This document shows, piece after piece, positions 43,032-51,820 of a stretch of 64,000 nt of DNA. A program made the translations under genes and the position numbers. The notes below the pieces were generated by a model, which saw nothing but the letters and a program-made list of their open reading frames with translations, did no database searches and had not been told where the DNA came from. The DNA comes from Candidatus Avelusimicrobium stercoris (GTDB lineage: Bacteria > Elusimicrobiota > Elusimicrobia > Elusimicrobiales > Elusimicrobiaceae): assembly GCA_002432025.1 (NCBI GenBank), contig DJFE01000016.1:50425-114424 (forward strand), in the 5' to 3' direction. Every line of letters begins with the position of its first letter. The stretch's first letter is position 1.

Positions 43032-43517
43032 CTATTTCGTATCCGAACTTAAATACGCCTTTTCTATCGGCATACGGGTAACGGATTGTATCCGGCGCAA
43101 CCCCTCGCGCCGCGGTTCGGTAGCCAGAATATAACTGGTACCGGGGAAGATTAACCGCACGGGATACGTTACCGTTACAATTACGTCCTCGTGGCGGTGC
43201 TTTCTGTACATTGGGTCCACGCCGGTGGTTTCCACCTTTACGTTTACCCCCACCCGTCCGGCCTCAGAGCCGAAGACCTGCGTTTTCGCGTGGTTTATCT
43301 TCTGCGTGATGACCGTTCTGTCGGGCCTGCCGCTGGGCTTTTTTACGGCTACCAGCGAGCCGATACGGGCAAATTCGTAGGAAGCGTGGTTGATAATAAT
43401 CGTGTGGTATGCGATGTTGCCGTATTCAAGCACAAAGAAAATCAGTAGCATAAATACGGGCAAAATCAGCATTAATTCCGCAGTTACCTGGCCACACTTC
43501 CTACGAAAAAGTTTCAT
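43032..43517 (-). CDS. TadE/TadF-like minor pilin
   Basis: A 161-residue protein with the prepilin signal RRKCG followed by QVTAELMLILPVFMLLIFFV (cleavage after Gly9, Glu at +5), then a TadE-like helix (YGNIAYHTIIINHASYEFARIG) and a small C-terminal domain. It follows the Flp pilin gene by 11 bases and precedes cpaB. A minor pilin or assembly pseudopilin is likely. GGAG precedes the ATG. Confidence 0.82.
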   Translation of the reverse strand: MKLFRRKCGQVTAELMLILPVFMLLIFFVLEYGNIAYHTIIINHASYEFARIGSLVAVKKPSGRPDRTVITQKINHAKTQVFGSEAGRVGVNVKVETTGVDPMYRKHRHEDVIVTVTYPVRLIFPGTSYILATEPRREGLRRIQSVTRMPIEKAYLSSDTK

Positions 43518-43528
43518 ACGGCTCCAAA

Positions 43529-43750
43529 TTACATTTCGCTCATACTGCCGGTAATTTTGCCTTTTACCTGTTCAAACAAATCCGGCATAAATTTCTTAAT
43601 GAGCACACCGGCCAAGCCAGCCACGCCCACGACCACGACGAGCATCAATACGTATTCAATCGTGTTCTGGCCTTCCTTCTTTTTCAGGCAGCCCAAAGCC
43701 TGCGCTTTCAAGGCGTCCATTTTGTTTTGCAAAGCAATAATAAACTTCAT
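43529..43750 (-). CDS. Flp-type major pilin candidate
   Basis: A 73-residue prepilin: a 27-residue leader (MKFIIALQNKMDALKAQALG...KKKEG) followed by QNTIEYVLMLVVVVGVAGLAG. It has Glu at +5 and the Tyr typical of Flp pilins, then a basic amphipathic helix. The mature protein would be 46 residues. GGAGG precedes the ATG by 8 bases, the strongest ribosome-binding site among the pilin genes, consistent with a main subunit. The leader is longer than usual for Flp1. Confidence 0.85.
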   Translation of the reverse strand: MKFIIALQNKMDALKAQALGCLKKKEGQNTIEYVLMLVVVVGVAGLAGVLIKKFMPDLFEQVKGKITGSMSEM

Positions 43751-43776
43751 ATAACGTCCTCCTGATTTTTTAAAAT

Positions 43777-43962
43777 TTAATCTGCACTATAATCCGACAA
43801 AATTATTTTTGCCCCTTGGTCAAACTGCTGTGGCACCAAGTGCGAATACAACACATAGAAAGAAATAAGAGCCGTTAAAAGCCCGGCCGCCGTTACGATA
43901 TATTCTACCGCAGTTTGGCCCTTTTTGTTTAAAAAAGTTTTTCTTTCATAGGTGCTTTTCAT
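43777..43962 (-). CDS. Second Flp-like pilin
   Basis: A 61-residue prepilin with leader MKSTYERKTFLNKKG (cleavage after Gly15), then QTAVEYIVTAAGLLTALISFYVLY and a short polar end. Glu at +5 and a following Tyr match Flp pilins. It has no ribosome-binding site but starts 4 bases after the PorV-like stop codon, so translation is probably coupled. A minor pilin or a second filament type is possible. Confidence 0.8.
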   Translation of the reverse strand: MKSTYERKTFLNKKGQTAVEYIVTAAGLLTALISFYVLYSHLVPQQFDQGAKIILSDYSAD

Positions 43963-43965
43963 AGA

Positions 43966-44940
43966 TTAAAACTGGATAGCCAACGCAATCTGCTGAGAGG
44001 TGCCCAGCGCGCCAAACGGCGTAACGGCGTAGTCAATGGACGCCCCGTAACCAAACAATTCGGAACTGTAAATACCGAACCCGAAGGAAACCTTAGAGGT
44101 TTCGGCCAAGCCTAAATCGCCCACCCAAGAGTCTTTTTCGTTGGTACCCGTATTCGTGCGGGTATAATAACCTACGCGCAAATCAAAGCGGGCCACCTGC
44201 AACAAATCTTCGGGGATGTGGACTTCCAACCCCACACCATAGCGGGCTTTATCGTCGCGGTATTTCATATATTCGCCGGACACGGTAAAATAGCGGGTAT
44301 TTAAGTCGGCGCCCAAACGCAAACCGCGCGGCATTTCTTCTTTATCGCCGATGTTTACGAGCGCACCGCCAAGGCCCAACCAATTGATGAGGCGCAACTT
44401 GGCCCCCACGTCAAAGCCAACGTTATCATAGCGGTCGGTGTCCAGTTTTTCGCTAATATATTTGGCCGTACCGCCGATTTGGAGTTTTTGGTTAAAGAAT
44501 CCGCGGGCAATAGAAAGACCGCCCACAAAGTTCTGCACTGGAACGCCGACTTCGGGCTGTAATTCCCCACGTTCGCCACGGAAATCAAAGCCGTCCATAT
44601 CCATATAGTTCAGCGTTACGCCGATAATGGTTTTGCCAATCGGCTGCAAATAAGCCAAGGTGCGCGCTTTATAACCCTGCAAATAATCCAAGTACGCAAA
44701 TTGGAGTTCGCGCGTAGTGGCCGAAGCGGCACCCGCCGGGTTCCAGAACAAGGCTTCCGGGCCGTCCGCAATAGACACATAGGCATTGCCTAAGGCCTGG
44801 GCTCTGGGGGAGCCGGCGTCAATCTTTAAGAACGCGCTGGCGCTGGTACCGGCATTGGAACTGATAGATTCCGCCTGCGCGCCCGCGCTTAAAAGACCGA
44901 CCGTTAAACAAGCGATTAAAACTTTTACTTTTATATTCAT
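43966..44940 (-). CDS. PorV/PorQ-family outer-membrane protein
   Basis: A 324-residue protein with a signal peptide (cleavage after AQA) and the PorV/UPF0164 signature AGSPRAQALGNAYVSIADGPEALFWNPAGAA. It continues as a FadL-like beta-barrel (YGVGLEVHIPEDLLQVARFDLRVGYYTR) and ends in an aromatic residue (LAIQF), as outer-membrane barrels do. In type IX secretion PorV shuttles cargo to the attachment complex; in phyla without a known T9SS, PorV relatives accompany FlgD-Ig-repeat proteins. It lies between the giant FlgD-repeat gene and the pilins, which suggests it helps to export or hold that giant protein. Confidence 0.83.
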   Translation of the reverse strand: MNIKVKVLIACLTVGLLSAGAQAESISSNAGTSASAFLKIDAGSPRAQALGNAYVSIADGPEALFWNPAGAASATTRELQFAYLDYLQGYKARTLAYLQPIGKTIIGVTLNYMDMDGFDFRGERGELQPEVGVPVQNFVGGLSIARGFFNQKLQIGGTAKYISEKLDTDRYDNVGFDVGAKLRLINWLGLGGALVNIGDKEEMPRGLRLGADLNTRYFTVSGEYMKYRDDKARYGVGLEVHIPEDLLQVARFDLRVGYYTRTNTGTNEKDSWVGDLGLAETSKVSFGFGIYSSELFGYGASIDYAVTPFGALGTSQQIALAIQF

Positions 44941-44954
44941 AAATCTGTTTTTGC

Positions 44955-45034
44955 CGGGGACTCCGGCCCTTTTATATATTTACGGCACCAGCGGCGCAAA
45001 GTCCGCAGGCCCTTGGGGTGTTGGCCCCAAGGGC
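44955..45034 (-). terminator. Tandem hairpins between the giant gene and porV-like gene
   Basis: 45009-45018 and 45025-45034 form a perfect 10-bp stem (GCCCTTGGGG/CCCCAAGGGC). A second GC-rich hairpin (GCCGG/CCGGC) lies at about 44953-44968. Neither is followed by a T tract on the minus strand. They more likely stabilise mRNA ends or reduce read-through from the giant gene than fully terminate. Confidence 0.5.
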
Positions 45035-45041
45035 TGTTAGG

Positions 45042-48000
45042 TTACGGAACCAAAATCTTTACAACTTTTTGGCAGTGTTCGCGTCCGTTCTGGGCTCTGA
45101 AATCCACAAGGCCGAAGTACACGCCGCGGGCCACCTTTTTGCCGTGCTGGTTGGTTCTATCCCACTTGCAGCGCAGCGCCGCGTTGCGGATGTTGGGGAA
45201 CGCATCCAAGCCGTCGTTATCCAGTTTTACAGAGCCTTCCGGTGTATTATCCGGGTTGAACTGCAAACTGCTGCCCATCGTTACCTGGTAGTTGTTGGCG
45301 TCCACGCAGGTATAGTTGCTGTCGCGCACCAAGTCGCCCGCCAGGTTGAAGTATTTAATAGATACCGTACCGGGCACCGGCATTTTGGTAATTTCCAGCG
45401 TACCTTTGCTGGCTACGCGCAACGGGTTCGGGTAGAAGAAGACCGTCTTTTCCCAGTCTTCGCAGACGAAGCGCCCGTCGCCAATGGCCACCGTGGCCTT
45501 GTGCAAGTTTTGATACTGGTATGTATCGGCCACTTTTTCAATGCTCCATTGGGTAGCGTCGGCGGAAGTATCGTCCGAACCCAAAATTTCGCCGGTTACG
45601 CTGTCAATATCGGCGGTGTTAAGCGCCGTTACGAAGCGGAACGGATAAGTACCGTCCGGCACTTCCTGCTGGGCATAGTCGCGGCCGTCCCACACTTCTT
45701 CAATCAGCGTGGTGGCGGGGCGGATACCCACAATGGCTTTTACCAACACTTCGTGAATATCTTTCACTTCCGTACCCGTGGTGGGGTTACGCAAGGTGCC
45801 CTTTTGGTAATCGTAAATCGTAGTACCGGGTTTGAAGATTTGGATAGCCACCTTCATCGGCACAGAGATTTGGTAGCCAATCTTCATATCGGTATTGCGC
45901 TGGTTGAGCGCATAGCCGTCCGCTTCCAACAAGTCAAACACTTTTAACAAGTCGGCGTTAATGCGGATGACCTTAACCGTTTCCTGGTACAGGTTCGGGT
46001 CCGGGTAGTTTTTGGCAATCAAGTGGACTTCATAGATGCCCGGCTTGACGTAAATACCGTTGTTATCCGTACCGTCCCAATACACTTTGCGCACGGTGTT
46101 GGGGTCAAAGTTGCCCGTGTTGGCAATCGTCATCGTGGAGAGGTATTTGCATACCGCTCCGGCGGCGGCGTTGCGCGAGGTCAACTTGCCGGTAGTGTCG
46201 TAGCACATATTGGGCTTCAAGGCCACAATGGCTACCTCTACCGTTGCCGCGCGGGAAACGGAGAAATCAATTTCGTACGGCGGGATAAACACCGGGCCCG
46301 TAGAGGCATTGAACAACTGCGGCGCATTGGGATAGACAGCCGTGGAACCATCCAAGAAATACACCGAGCCGCGGGTAACGTTGATTTTGCTGGATACTTT
46401 ATCCGTAGCGTACCAGAAATTTTCCTGCTTTACTTCGGCAGGCGTTTTGAACGGAGCGCCAGGAAGATATTTTTTAGTCGCACCGTTTTCCGTATAAGTT
46501 TCGCCATCCTCCGCATAGTAGCGGTTAAACGGTTCGTTGGAACGGGCCGAGATAAAGAACGGATATTGTCCGTCCGGCACCGTTTCATACGGGCATTCCT
46601 TCAAATTCGTAGCGCCTTTGCACGCGCCGGGCTGCTGGGTAGAGGTCGGGTTGTAGAAGGACACCGCATCCCACTCCTCGGTGATCATAATCCCGTCGCC
46701 CGTCTTGGTAGAGGTGCGGTCAAAGGTTTTAACCGGCTGCAAGCGCACGTCCACCACGCCCGAGGCCGCCGCTTGGGCATCGGCCGGGTAGTTGGTAAAG
46801 GTGGTATCGTTTACATAGATACATTTCGTATCTTGTGCCGCCACTTTGGCCGGGTCCACATAGCCAGCCGTAAACACAGCGGCATCCGTCGTTTTGTTAC
46901 AAATACGGGGCGGCCAAGAGTTTACACCCGTGGAGAGCATACCAATTTCGCGCTTCAAGGTTACATAGTATTGGAGTTCCGTCGTAACTGTGGAGCCCGC
47001 CACATAATTCGGGTTTTCCACCACCGTTACCGTATCGCGGGTGTAGGGGTTAGCCGAACCCGTGAGGGTGGTATTCGTACCGACAGATAAATTCGTCAAG
47101 GTAGCATATGCTGTGGTTACACCCGTTTCGTACACGGGCACACTCGCCAAGTTGGCGGCGTAACCCGTCGCCCAGTAAGAGGCATTTACCACAAAGTCGC
47201 TGTAATCACCGCCTTTGGTGTTGTAGGCCGGGATGACGACATCTTTATTATAGATGTTGATTTGTACGTTCATCGCCTTGGACAACATATAGGAAATGGT
47301 GGCCTTGGCGTCGCTGTCGCCATACACATCGGTCGTGGCTACGTCCACTAAGCGGTACATATCCACCGGGAACACGGCGGAGGCTTTATTGGTTACCGCA
47401 GGGAACATAGCGTCCTTGCTTTCCACCACAAACATATAGGTACCGGGGGTTACCATACGGCCCTGGTCGTCGCGGCCGTCCCAAGACAGCGTATTCATCT
47501 GCTGGGCAACCTGCGTGATACCCGTTTTGGGCGTTAAGTATTTCACGTCCACGCCAGCCGAGTTGGTAACTTTGGCTACCACATTGGCTTCGCGCACGAT
47601 AGAATATTTAAAGATGAACGGGTCCAAACCGTAAGCGGTCGGGCTGGAACCCACAGTGGAATAACTGACCGGCTGGATAGTGATGTCCACAAAGCCGCGT
47701 TCAATAGCCACCTGGCCCGTGTAATAACTAAGCGTCTTTACGCCCGTAAATTGTTTATGGTTGTTAGCCGCATTAGCCGTACAAGCCGCGCCCGCCGTAA
47801 AACTCGGCGTACCAGAACCGCCTAAGGCGTTGTAATAGCAGCCGTTGTACGGGATTTCCGCCCACAGCACATATACATAGTTACCGTCCGGCATTGGGGA
47901 ACCATTAGCAAAATGTTCGGTGCAGGTATTCTCACCGCAAGTTTCGCCGGTGGACATTTTTTCGCCCTTGGCATAGGTGCGCTCACAACCATCTTTTACG

Positions 48001-49676
48001 CCGCACAGACCGTCCCATTTAGAGGTAAAGTTCATACGGCTGGTGCGGTCTTCGGCAGAACTGTACACCAAGGTCCCGGTATTGGCTACAAGCGCCGGAG
48101 CCGTGCCAGTAGGCTGGGAAGAGTTGGTGTTAATCGTATTCGTGCCGGAGGTAGTACCGTCAAAGGTGGTTCCAGGCGTGTAAATATTCCAATACACCTT
48201 GGAGGCTTCCGTCGGCACATAATTAATAGAAGCATACGCGGTGGATTTTTTGTTAAGGCCTGTAACGGTGATATCCGTTAATTTCAAGGGGTCCAACGAA
48301 ACTTGGCGCGTAACGGCGCGGGAGAAATCAATTCCCGGCCATTCGTCCTGCGTTTTGGCTTGGATAGCCGCAATGTAGTTGCCCGCAGGCAGGAGCATAC
48401 CGCTGTCGTTGCGGCCGTCCCACGAATCGGACTCTACGATTTGCTTATCGCTTTCCACCCCTTTCATACCTTCGCCCACGCGCGGCTGCCAATCAACCAA
48501 GGTGCGGACGATTTGTTTATTGCCAGTAATGGGATCTGCCGTGTTGCTGGCACCATAATTGGTAGCGTCGCTATTGGAAGCATCCAAAATAGCGATACGG
48601 ACATCCGCATCTTTGCTCAAACGGTAAGCAAAGGTGTACGGCTGGGCCGGCACAGCGGTAATATCCCCCACTACGGTAGGCGTACTGCGCACGGTATGTA
48701 CGTTGGTTACGTCCACCTGTATCGGGATTTGGTTTTCGCCGGGGTAGGCAATCGTGGAGTTAAATTCAATTTTATCTACGGCAACGTTATCGCCGGGGAA
48801 GTCCGTCGCCACGGTGGCGCGGAAGGCAAAGTCCCCGTTGGACTTACCAAATTCGCCAGCAATTTCATACGAGCCGTCCCACGCGGCGCAGAAAGGAATT
48901 TCCGTGCCAGAAGGCTGGCCGTCGTTATTAAAAATAATATAGTTGCAGTTCTTATTGGCGCAGTTTCCATCTGTATCTGTGCTTAAAGAATCAGAACATT
49001 GCCCCGCAGCAACAGTATTGGTGCCTAAATAATAACAAGTGCTTCCACGTTTTTCATAAAGTGGAGCCGTGCAAGTGTAACCAGAATCAGATCCACCCGG
49101 ACAACGGTAAGAACCACATTTTGCCGTATTGTTATTCACATCCGGATACAAATCAATAGAGCGGATAGCCGGGGTACCTTCCGTATCTTTAATATTTTTG
49201 CCGTTATAGTATTTTACGATATCAAAAGTAATGTTCTGCAACGGGAACGCAATAGAATAAGTAGCCTGCGCCATAGGCCTATTGGTGCAGACAACATTCA
49301 TACACAAGGACAAACAATGGTTAGGGTACTTATTATTTGCAACCGTAGTATCTGGGTACGGCTGATCATACTCAATCAAAGCAGAACTCACCCACGGATC
49401 CGTGCCGTTTTGGTTGGAACCCGGGGCAGGAGTCGTTGTAAAACTGCGGTTGTTGGCGGTAGAAATAACCCCCGTACCCCAGTTACAATAGAGTTGTTGG
49501 GCAGATGTTGTTGTCGTTCCCGCGGGGACAGTATCAGCATAATACACCCCCGCGCTTCTTACGTCGGCACGTTGGGCAAACAGCGGCGAGCAAGCCGCGA
49601 CTAACAACAAAGCCAAAACGGCGCGAAGCACCGTCCGGCCCGATAAAACCCGGAATAAACTTTTGATTCTATTCAT
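45042..49676 (-). CDS. Giant exported protein with about seven FlgD-Ig-like repeats (1544 aa)
   Basis: The start is set at 49676, where a signal peptide begins (MNRIKSLFRVLSG, then a hydrophobic core ending at SPLFAQ); an in-frame start at 49754 would bury it. A Cys-rich N-terminal part (CGSYRCPGGSDSGYTC) is followed by repeated FlgD-Ig-like modules whose ends read SWDGRNDSGMLLPAGNYIAA, SWDGRDDQGRMVTPGTYMFV, YWDGTDNNGIYVKPGIYEV, VWDGRDYAQQEVPDGTYPF and, at the very C-terminus, KWDRTNQHGKKVARGVYFG; two more are interrupted by Cys-rich inserts. The C-terminal module is the type used as a sorting or attachment signal. Probably a surface-exposed fibre or adhesin-like protein linked to the Tad/PorV genes. 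Confidence 0.82.
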   Translation of the reverse strand: MNRIKSLFRVLSGRTVLRAVLALLLVAACSPLFAQRADVRSAGVYYADTVPAGTTTTSAQQLYCNWGTGVISTANNRSFTTTPAPGSNQNGTDPWVSSALIEYDQPYPDTTVANNKYPNHCLSLCMNVVCTNRPMAQATYSIAFPLQNITFDIVKYYNGKNIKDTEGTPAIRSIDLYPDVNNNTAKCGSYRCPGGSDSGYTCTAPLYEKRGSTCYYLGTNTVAAGQCSDSLSTDTDGNCANKNCNYIIFNNDGQPSGTEIPFCAAWDGSYEIAGEFGKSNGDFAFRATVATDFPGDNVAVDKIEFNSTIAYPGENQIPIQVDVTNVHTVRSTPTVVGDITAVPAQPYTFAYRLSKDADVRIAILDASNSDATNYGASNTADPITGNKQIVRTLVDWQPRVGEGMKGVESDKQIVESDSWDGRNDSGMLLPAGNYIAAIQAKTQDEWPGIDFSRAVTRQVSLDPLKLTDITVTGLNKKSTAYASINYVPTEASKVYWNIYTPGTTFDGTTSGTNTINTNSSQPTGTAPALVANTGTLVYSSAEDRTSRMNFTSKWDGLCGVKDGCERTYAKGEKMSTGETCGENTCTEHFANGSPMPDGNYVYVLWAEIPYNGCYYNALGGSGTPSFTAGAACTANAANNHKQFTGVKTLSYYTGQVAIERGFVDITIQPVSYSTVGSSPTAYGLDPFIFKYSIVREANVVAKVTNSAGVDVKYLTPKTGITQVAQQMNTLSWDGRDDQGRMVTPGTYMFVVESKDAMFPAVTNKASAVFPVDMYRLVDVATTDVYGDSDAKATISYMLSKAMNVQINIYNKDVVIPAYNTKGGDYSDFVVNASYWATGYAANLASVPVYETGVTTAYATLTNLSVGTNTTLTGSANPYTRDTVTVVENPNYVAGSTVTTELQYYVTLKREIGMLSTGVNSWPPRICNKTTDAAVFTAGYVDPAKVAAQDTKCIYVNDTTFTNYPADAQAAASGVVDVRLQPVKTFDRTSTKTGDGIMITEEWDAVSFYNPTSTQQPGACKGATNLKECPYETVPDGQYPFFISARSNEPFNRYYAEDGETYTENGATKKYLPGAPFKTPAEVKQENFWYATDKVSSKINVTRGSVYFLDGSTAVYPNAPQLFNASTGPVFIPPYEIDFSVSRAATVEVAIVALKPNMCYDTTGKLTSRNAAAGAVCKYLSTMTIANTGNFDPNTVRKVYWDGTDNNGIYVKPGIYEVHLIAKNYPDPNLYQETVKVIRINADLLKVFDLLEADGYALNQRNTDMKIGYQISVPMKVAIQIFKPGTTIYDYQKGTLRNPTTGTEVKDIHEVLVKAIVGIRPATTLIEEVWDGRDYAQQEVPDGTYPFRFVTALNTADIDSVTGEILGSDDTSADATQWSIEKVADTYQYQNLHKATVAIGDGRFVCEDWEKTVFFYPNPLRVASKGTLEITKMPVPGTVSIKYFNLAGDLVRDSNYTCVDANNYQVTMGSSLQFNPDNTPEGSVKLDNDGLDAFPNIRNAALRCKWDRTNQHGKKVARGVYFGLVDFRAQNGREHCQKVVKILVP

Positions 49677-49958
49677 TGTGTATGTATCCATTTGGGGACT
49701 TAATTCCCGTCTCAAAATTATATTTTTTACAAATCTTTTCCGCGCCGAAAACAATGCGCGCGGAACGGCGGCTGATTATAAAAATAAACAGACGCCGAAC
49801 CTATACTCTTAAATTTTTGCAACTTTTGGGGCAAATGTCAACTGTTTTTTGCATTTTTCCCCGTCTTATTAGGGAAATACCAACAGCCCCTAATTTAATC
49901 AACAGCAAATCCAGTATAAAAACACTTAAAAAATACAGCCTTAAACAACACAATCGGT

Positions 49959-50243
49959 AGATCCTGAAAACACTGAGGGCTGCACCTTACAAGCCGCCAG
50001 TTTCAGGATGACCTCCTTTTTTAATACAGTCGTCATTCCCGAAAGTAGTAGTCGGGAATCTGTTTTTGCTGTTGTTCCCTTAAAAAACGACAGATCCCCG
50101 ACTAAAACACTCGGGGATGACGGCGTAAAAGAAATTGTCAATAAGGGCCATATTGGAAGGTGTGCCGACGCAGAGCATTCCAGTATCTGATATTTTTCTT
50201 TTTTTGTAACAACAGATCCTGGACTACGACTTTCCAGGATGAC
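49959..50243. repeat. Cluster of palindromic GTCATCC...GGATC repeats (cluster 2)
   Basis: A 520-base gap downstream of the GGDEF gene and upstream of the giant gene. It holds five units of the family seen at 15652-16311: 49959-50012, 50032-50062, 50092-50121, 50149-50189 and 50214-50243. 50212-50246 is a perfect inverted copy of 15720-15754 (35 bases). 50093-50124 matches 15989-16020 with two differences in the same orientation, and 49951-49969 matches 15849-15867 exactly. 49755-49950 is AT-rich and shows no further structure. Confidence 0.85.
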
Positions 50244-50274
50244 GGCACAGAAAAGCACAGATGTCCTTATAATC

Positions 50275-51816
50275 TTACCGCATTTGGGAACCACGGGCAT
50301 TATCCGCACCGTCGCCCGCTTGCGCCACTTGGTCAGCCACTTCGCGGTACACCGCAAAACTGCCGCGCCCGTTCTGCTTAACCACATACAGGGCTTTGTC
50401 GGCCTTTTCCAAAAGGGATTCCGAGGTTTCCCCGTCAAACGGAAAGCAGGAAATGCCTTGGCTGATACTCAAATGCACGGCCTTTCCGTCGGTGTAACGG
50501 TCCGGCAGGGTAATGGCGCAAATGCGCTCTTTTAAGCGTTTGGCGATAATTTTGGCTTCCTCGCTGTTGGTACGCGGAAGCATAATAACCATTTCGTCCC
50601 CGCCGAAACGGCAAGGCACATCCGTTTGGCGCAGACTGGTGCGAATCACACGGCTGACCTCTTTTAACGCCCAATCGCCGATTTGGTGTCCGTAGCCGTC
50701 GTTAATCTGCTTGAACCAGTCAATATCCATAATAATCAGGCACATCGTTAAATCAAAACGTTTGGAGCGGTAAATTTCTTCCGCAAATTTTTCGTTGAAA
50801 TAGCGGCGCACCGGGAGTTTAGTCAGTTCGTCGTAATTGGAAAGTTCCTGCACGCGTTCAAACAGGCGGGCGTTGTCAATCGTCAGCGCCATTTGCGTAG
50901 CAAACTGCTGTAAGGAAATAAAGTCCAAATACCCCACCTTGCGGCGCGACAAAATATTGTCAAACGCCAAAAAACCGACTTTCGTGCGCTGGACTTTAAG
51001 CGGAATATAAATCACGCTGCGGGTAGAGCGGTAAGTGGCGGAGGAATCAAACACTTCTTTGAGTAAATTTTGTTCGGCGGGCGGCAAGGAAGCGCCGTCC
51101 TGGTGGGTTACCTGGCCGGAAATATCCACCCCCAACACGGACTTAATTTTGTTGCCCTCTCCGTCAGTTAAATACAGGCGGACACGGTCAAAGCGAAAGT
51201 ATTTTTGCACACCCTTTAAAATAAGTTCCAGGCCGTCGTTTAAACGCAAGGACGAGGCAAAAATAGTAGATAAATCGTTCAGCGCGGTGGAAACATTTAA
51301 ACGCTGGTTTTTGGCCTGGTCAATTTCCGTATTGCGTAAATTGTGGGAAATTTCCTGTCCCAAGGCCTTGATTAATTCCTTTTCCTCGGGCGTAAAACCG
51401 CGGTTTTTGCGGAAGCGCTCCAAGCGCAGTACGCCCACCTTTTCCTGCATAAAACTGTGTACCTCGCCCGCCTTTAATTCCACACTCGGGCGCTGCCATT
51501 TTACCAATACATAAATGGCGGGATAACTTAAATCGGTCGTTTCGGCCTCGCCGTTTTGCAGCAGTTGCTTTAAGAAGACGGGTTCGTTTAAAACGGAAAT
51601 ATCCTCCTGCATATCCATACAGTATTCCTTTTTGCACATCATACGCAGGGATAACAGCGCGCGCTCCTGCTGCCAGTCAAAAAAGTACACGCGGTCCAAC
51701 TTAAACAAGTTGCGCAAGGCGGGCAAGGCGCACTCCAACAGTTCCCGCTTATTTTGGAACGACTGGTTCAACTGTTTGTGAAATTTATAGAGCGTATAAG
51801 ATTTTTTATCAAACAT
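50275..51816 (-). CDS. GAF-GGDEF diguanylate cyclase
   Basis: A 513-residue soluble protein. An N-terminal ~170-residue GAF-like region is followed by a GAF domain (about 180-325, RVRLYLTDGEGNKIKSVLGVD) and a GGDEF domain (about 335-490; IIMDIDWFKQINDGYGHQIGD and active site RFGGDEM, with the signature variant GGDEM). It should make cyclic di-GMP, a messenger that often controls pili and biofilm. A clear RxxD inhibitory site is not visible ahead of GGDEM. It is the last gene of the 11-gene operon and starts 4 bases after the substrate-binding protein gene, which may supply its input. Confidence 0.87.
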   Translation of the reverse strand: MFDKKSYTLYKFHKQLNQSFQNKRELLECALPALRNLFKLDRVYFFDWQQERALLSLRMMCKKEYCMDMQEDISVLNEPVFLKQLLQNGEAETTDLSYPAIYVLVKWQRPSVELKAGEVHSFMQEKVGVLRLERFRKNRGFTPEEKELIKALGQEISHNLRNTEIDQAKNQRLNVSTALNDLSTIFASSLRLNDGLELILKGVQKYFRFDRVRLYLTDGEGNKIKSVLGVDISGQVTHQDGASLPPAEQNLLKEVFDSSATYRSTRSVIYIPLKVQRTKVGFLAFDNILSRRKVGYLDFISLQQFATQMALTIDNARLFERVQELSNYDELTKLPVRRYFNEKFAEEIYRSKRFDLTMCLIIMDIDWFKQINDGYGHQIGDWALKEVSRVIRTSLRQTDVPCRFGGDEMVIMLPRTNSEEAKIIAKRLKERICAITLPDRYTDGKAVHLSISQGISCFPFDGETSESLLEKADKALYVVKQNGRGSFAVYREVADQVAQAGDGADNARGSQMR

Positions 51817-51820
51817 AACG

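Noticed and set aside
45018..47090. Two + strand open frames of more than 300 codons opposite the giant gene
   Set aside because: They are antisense to a well-supported repetitive exported protein and show no motif or start signal.
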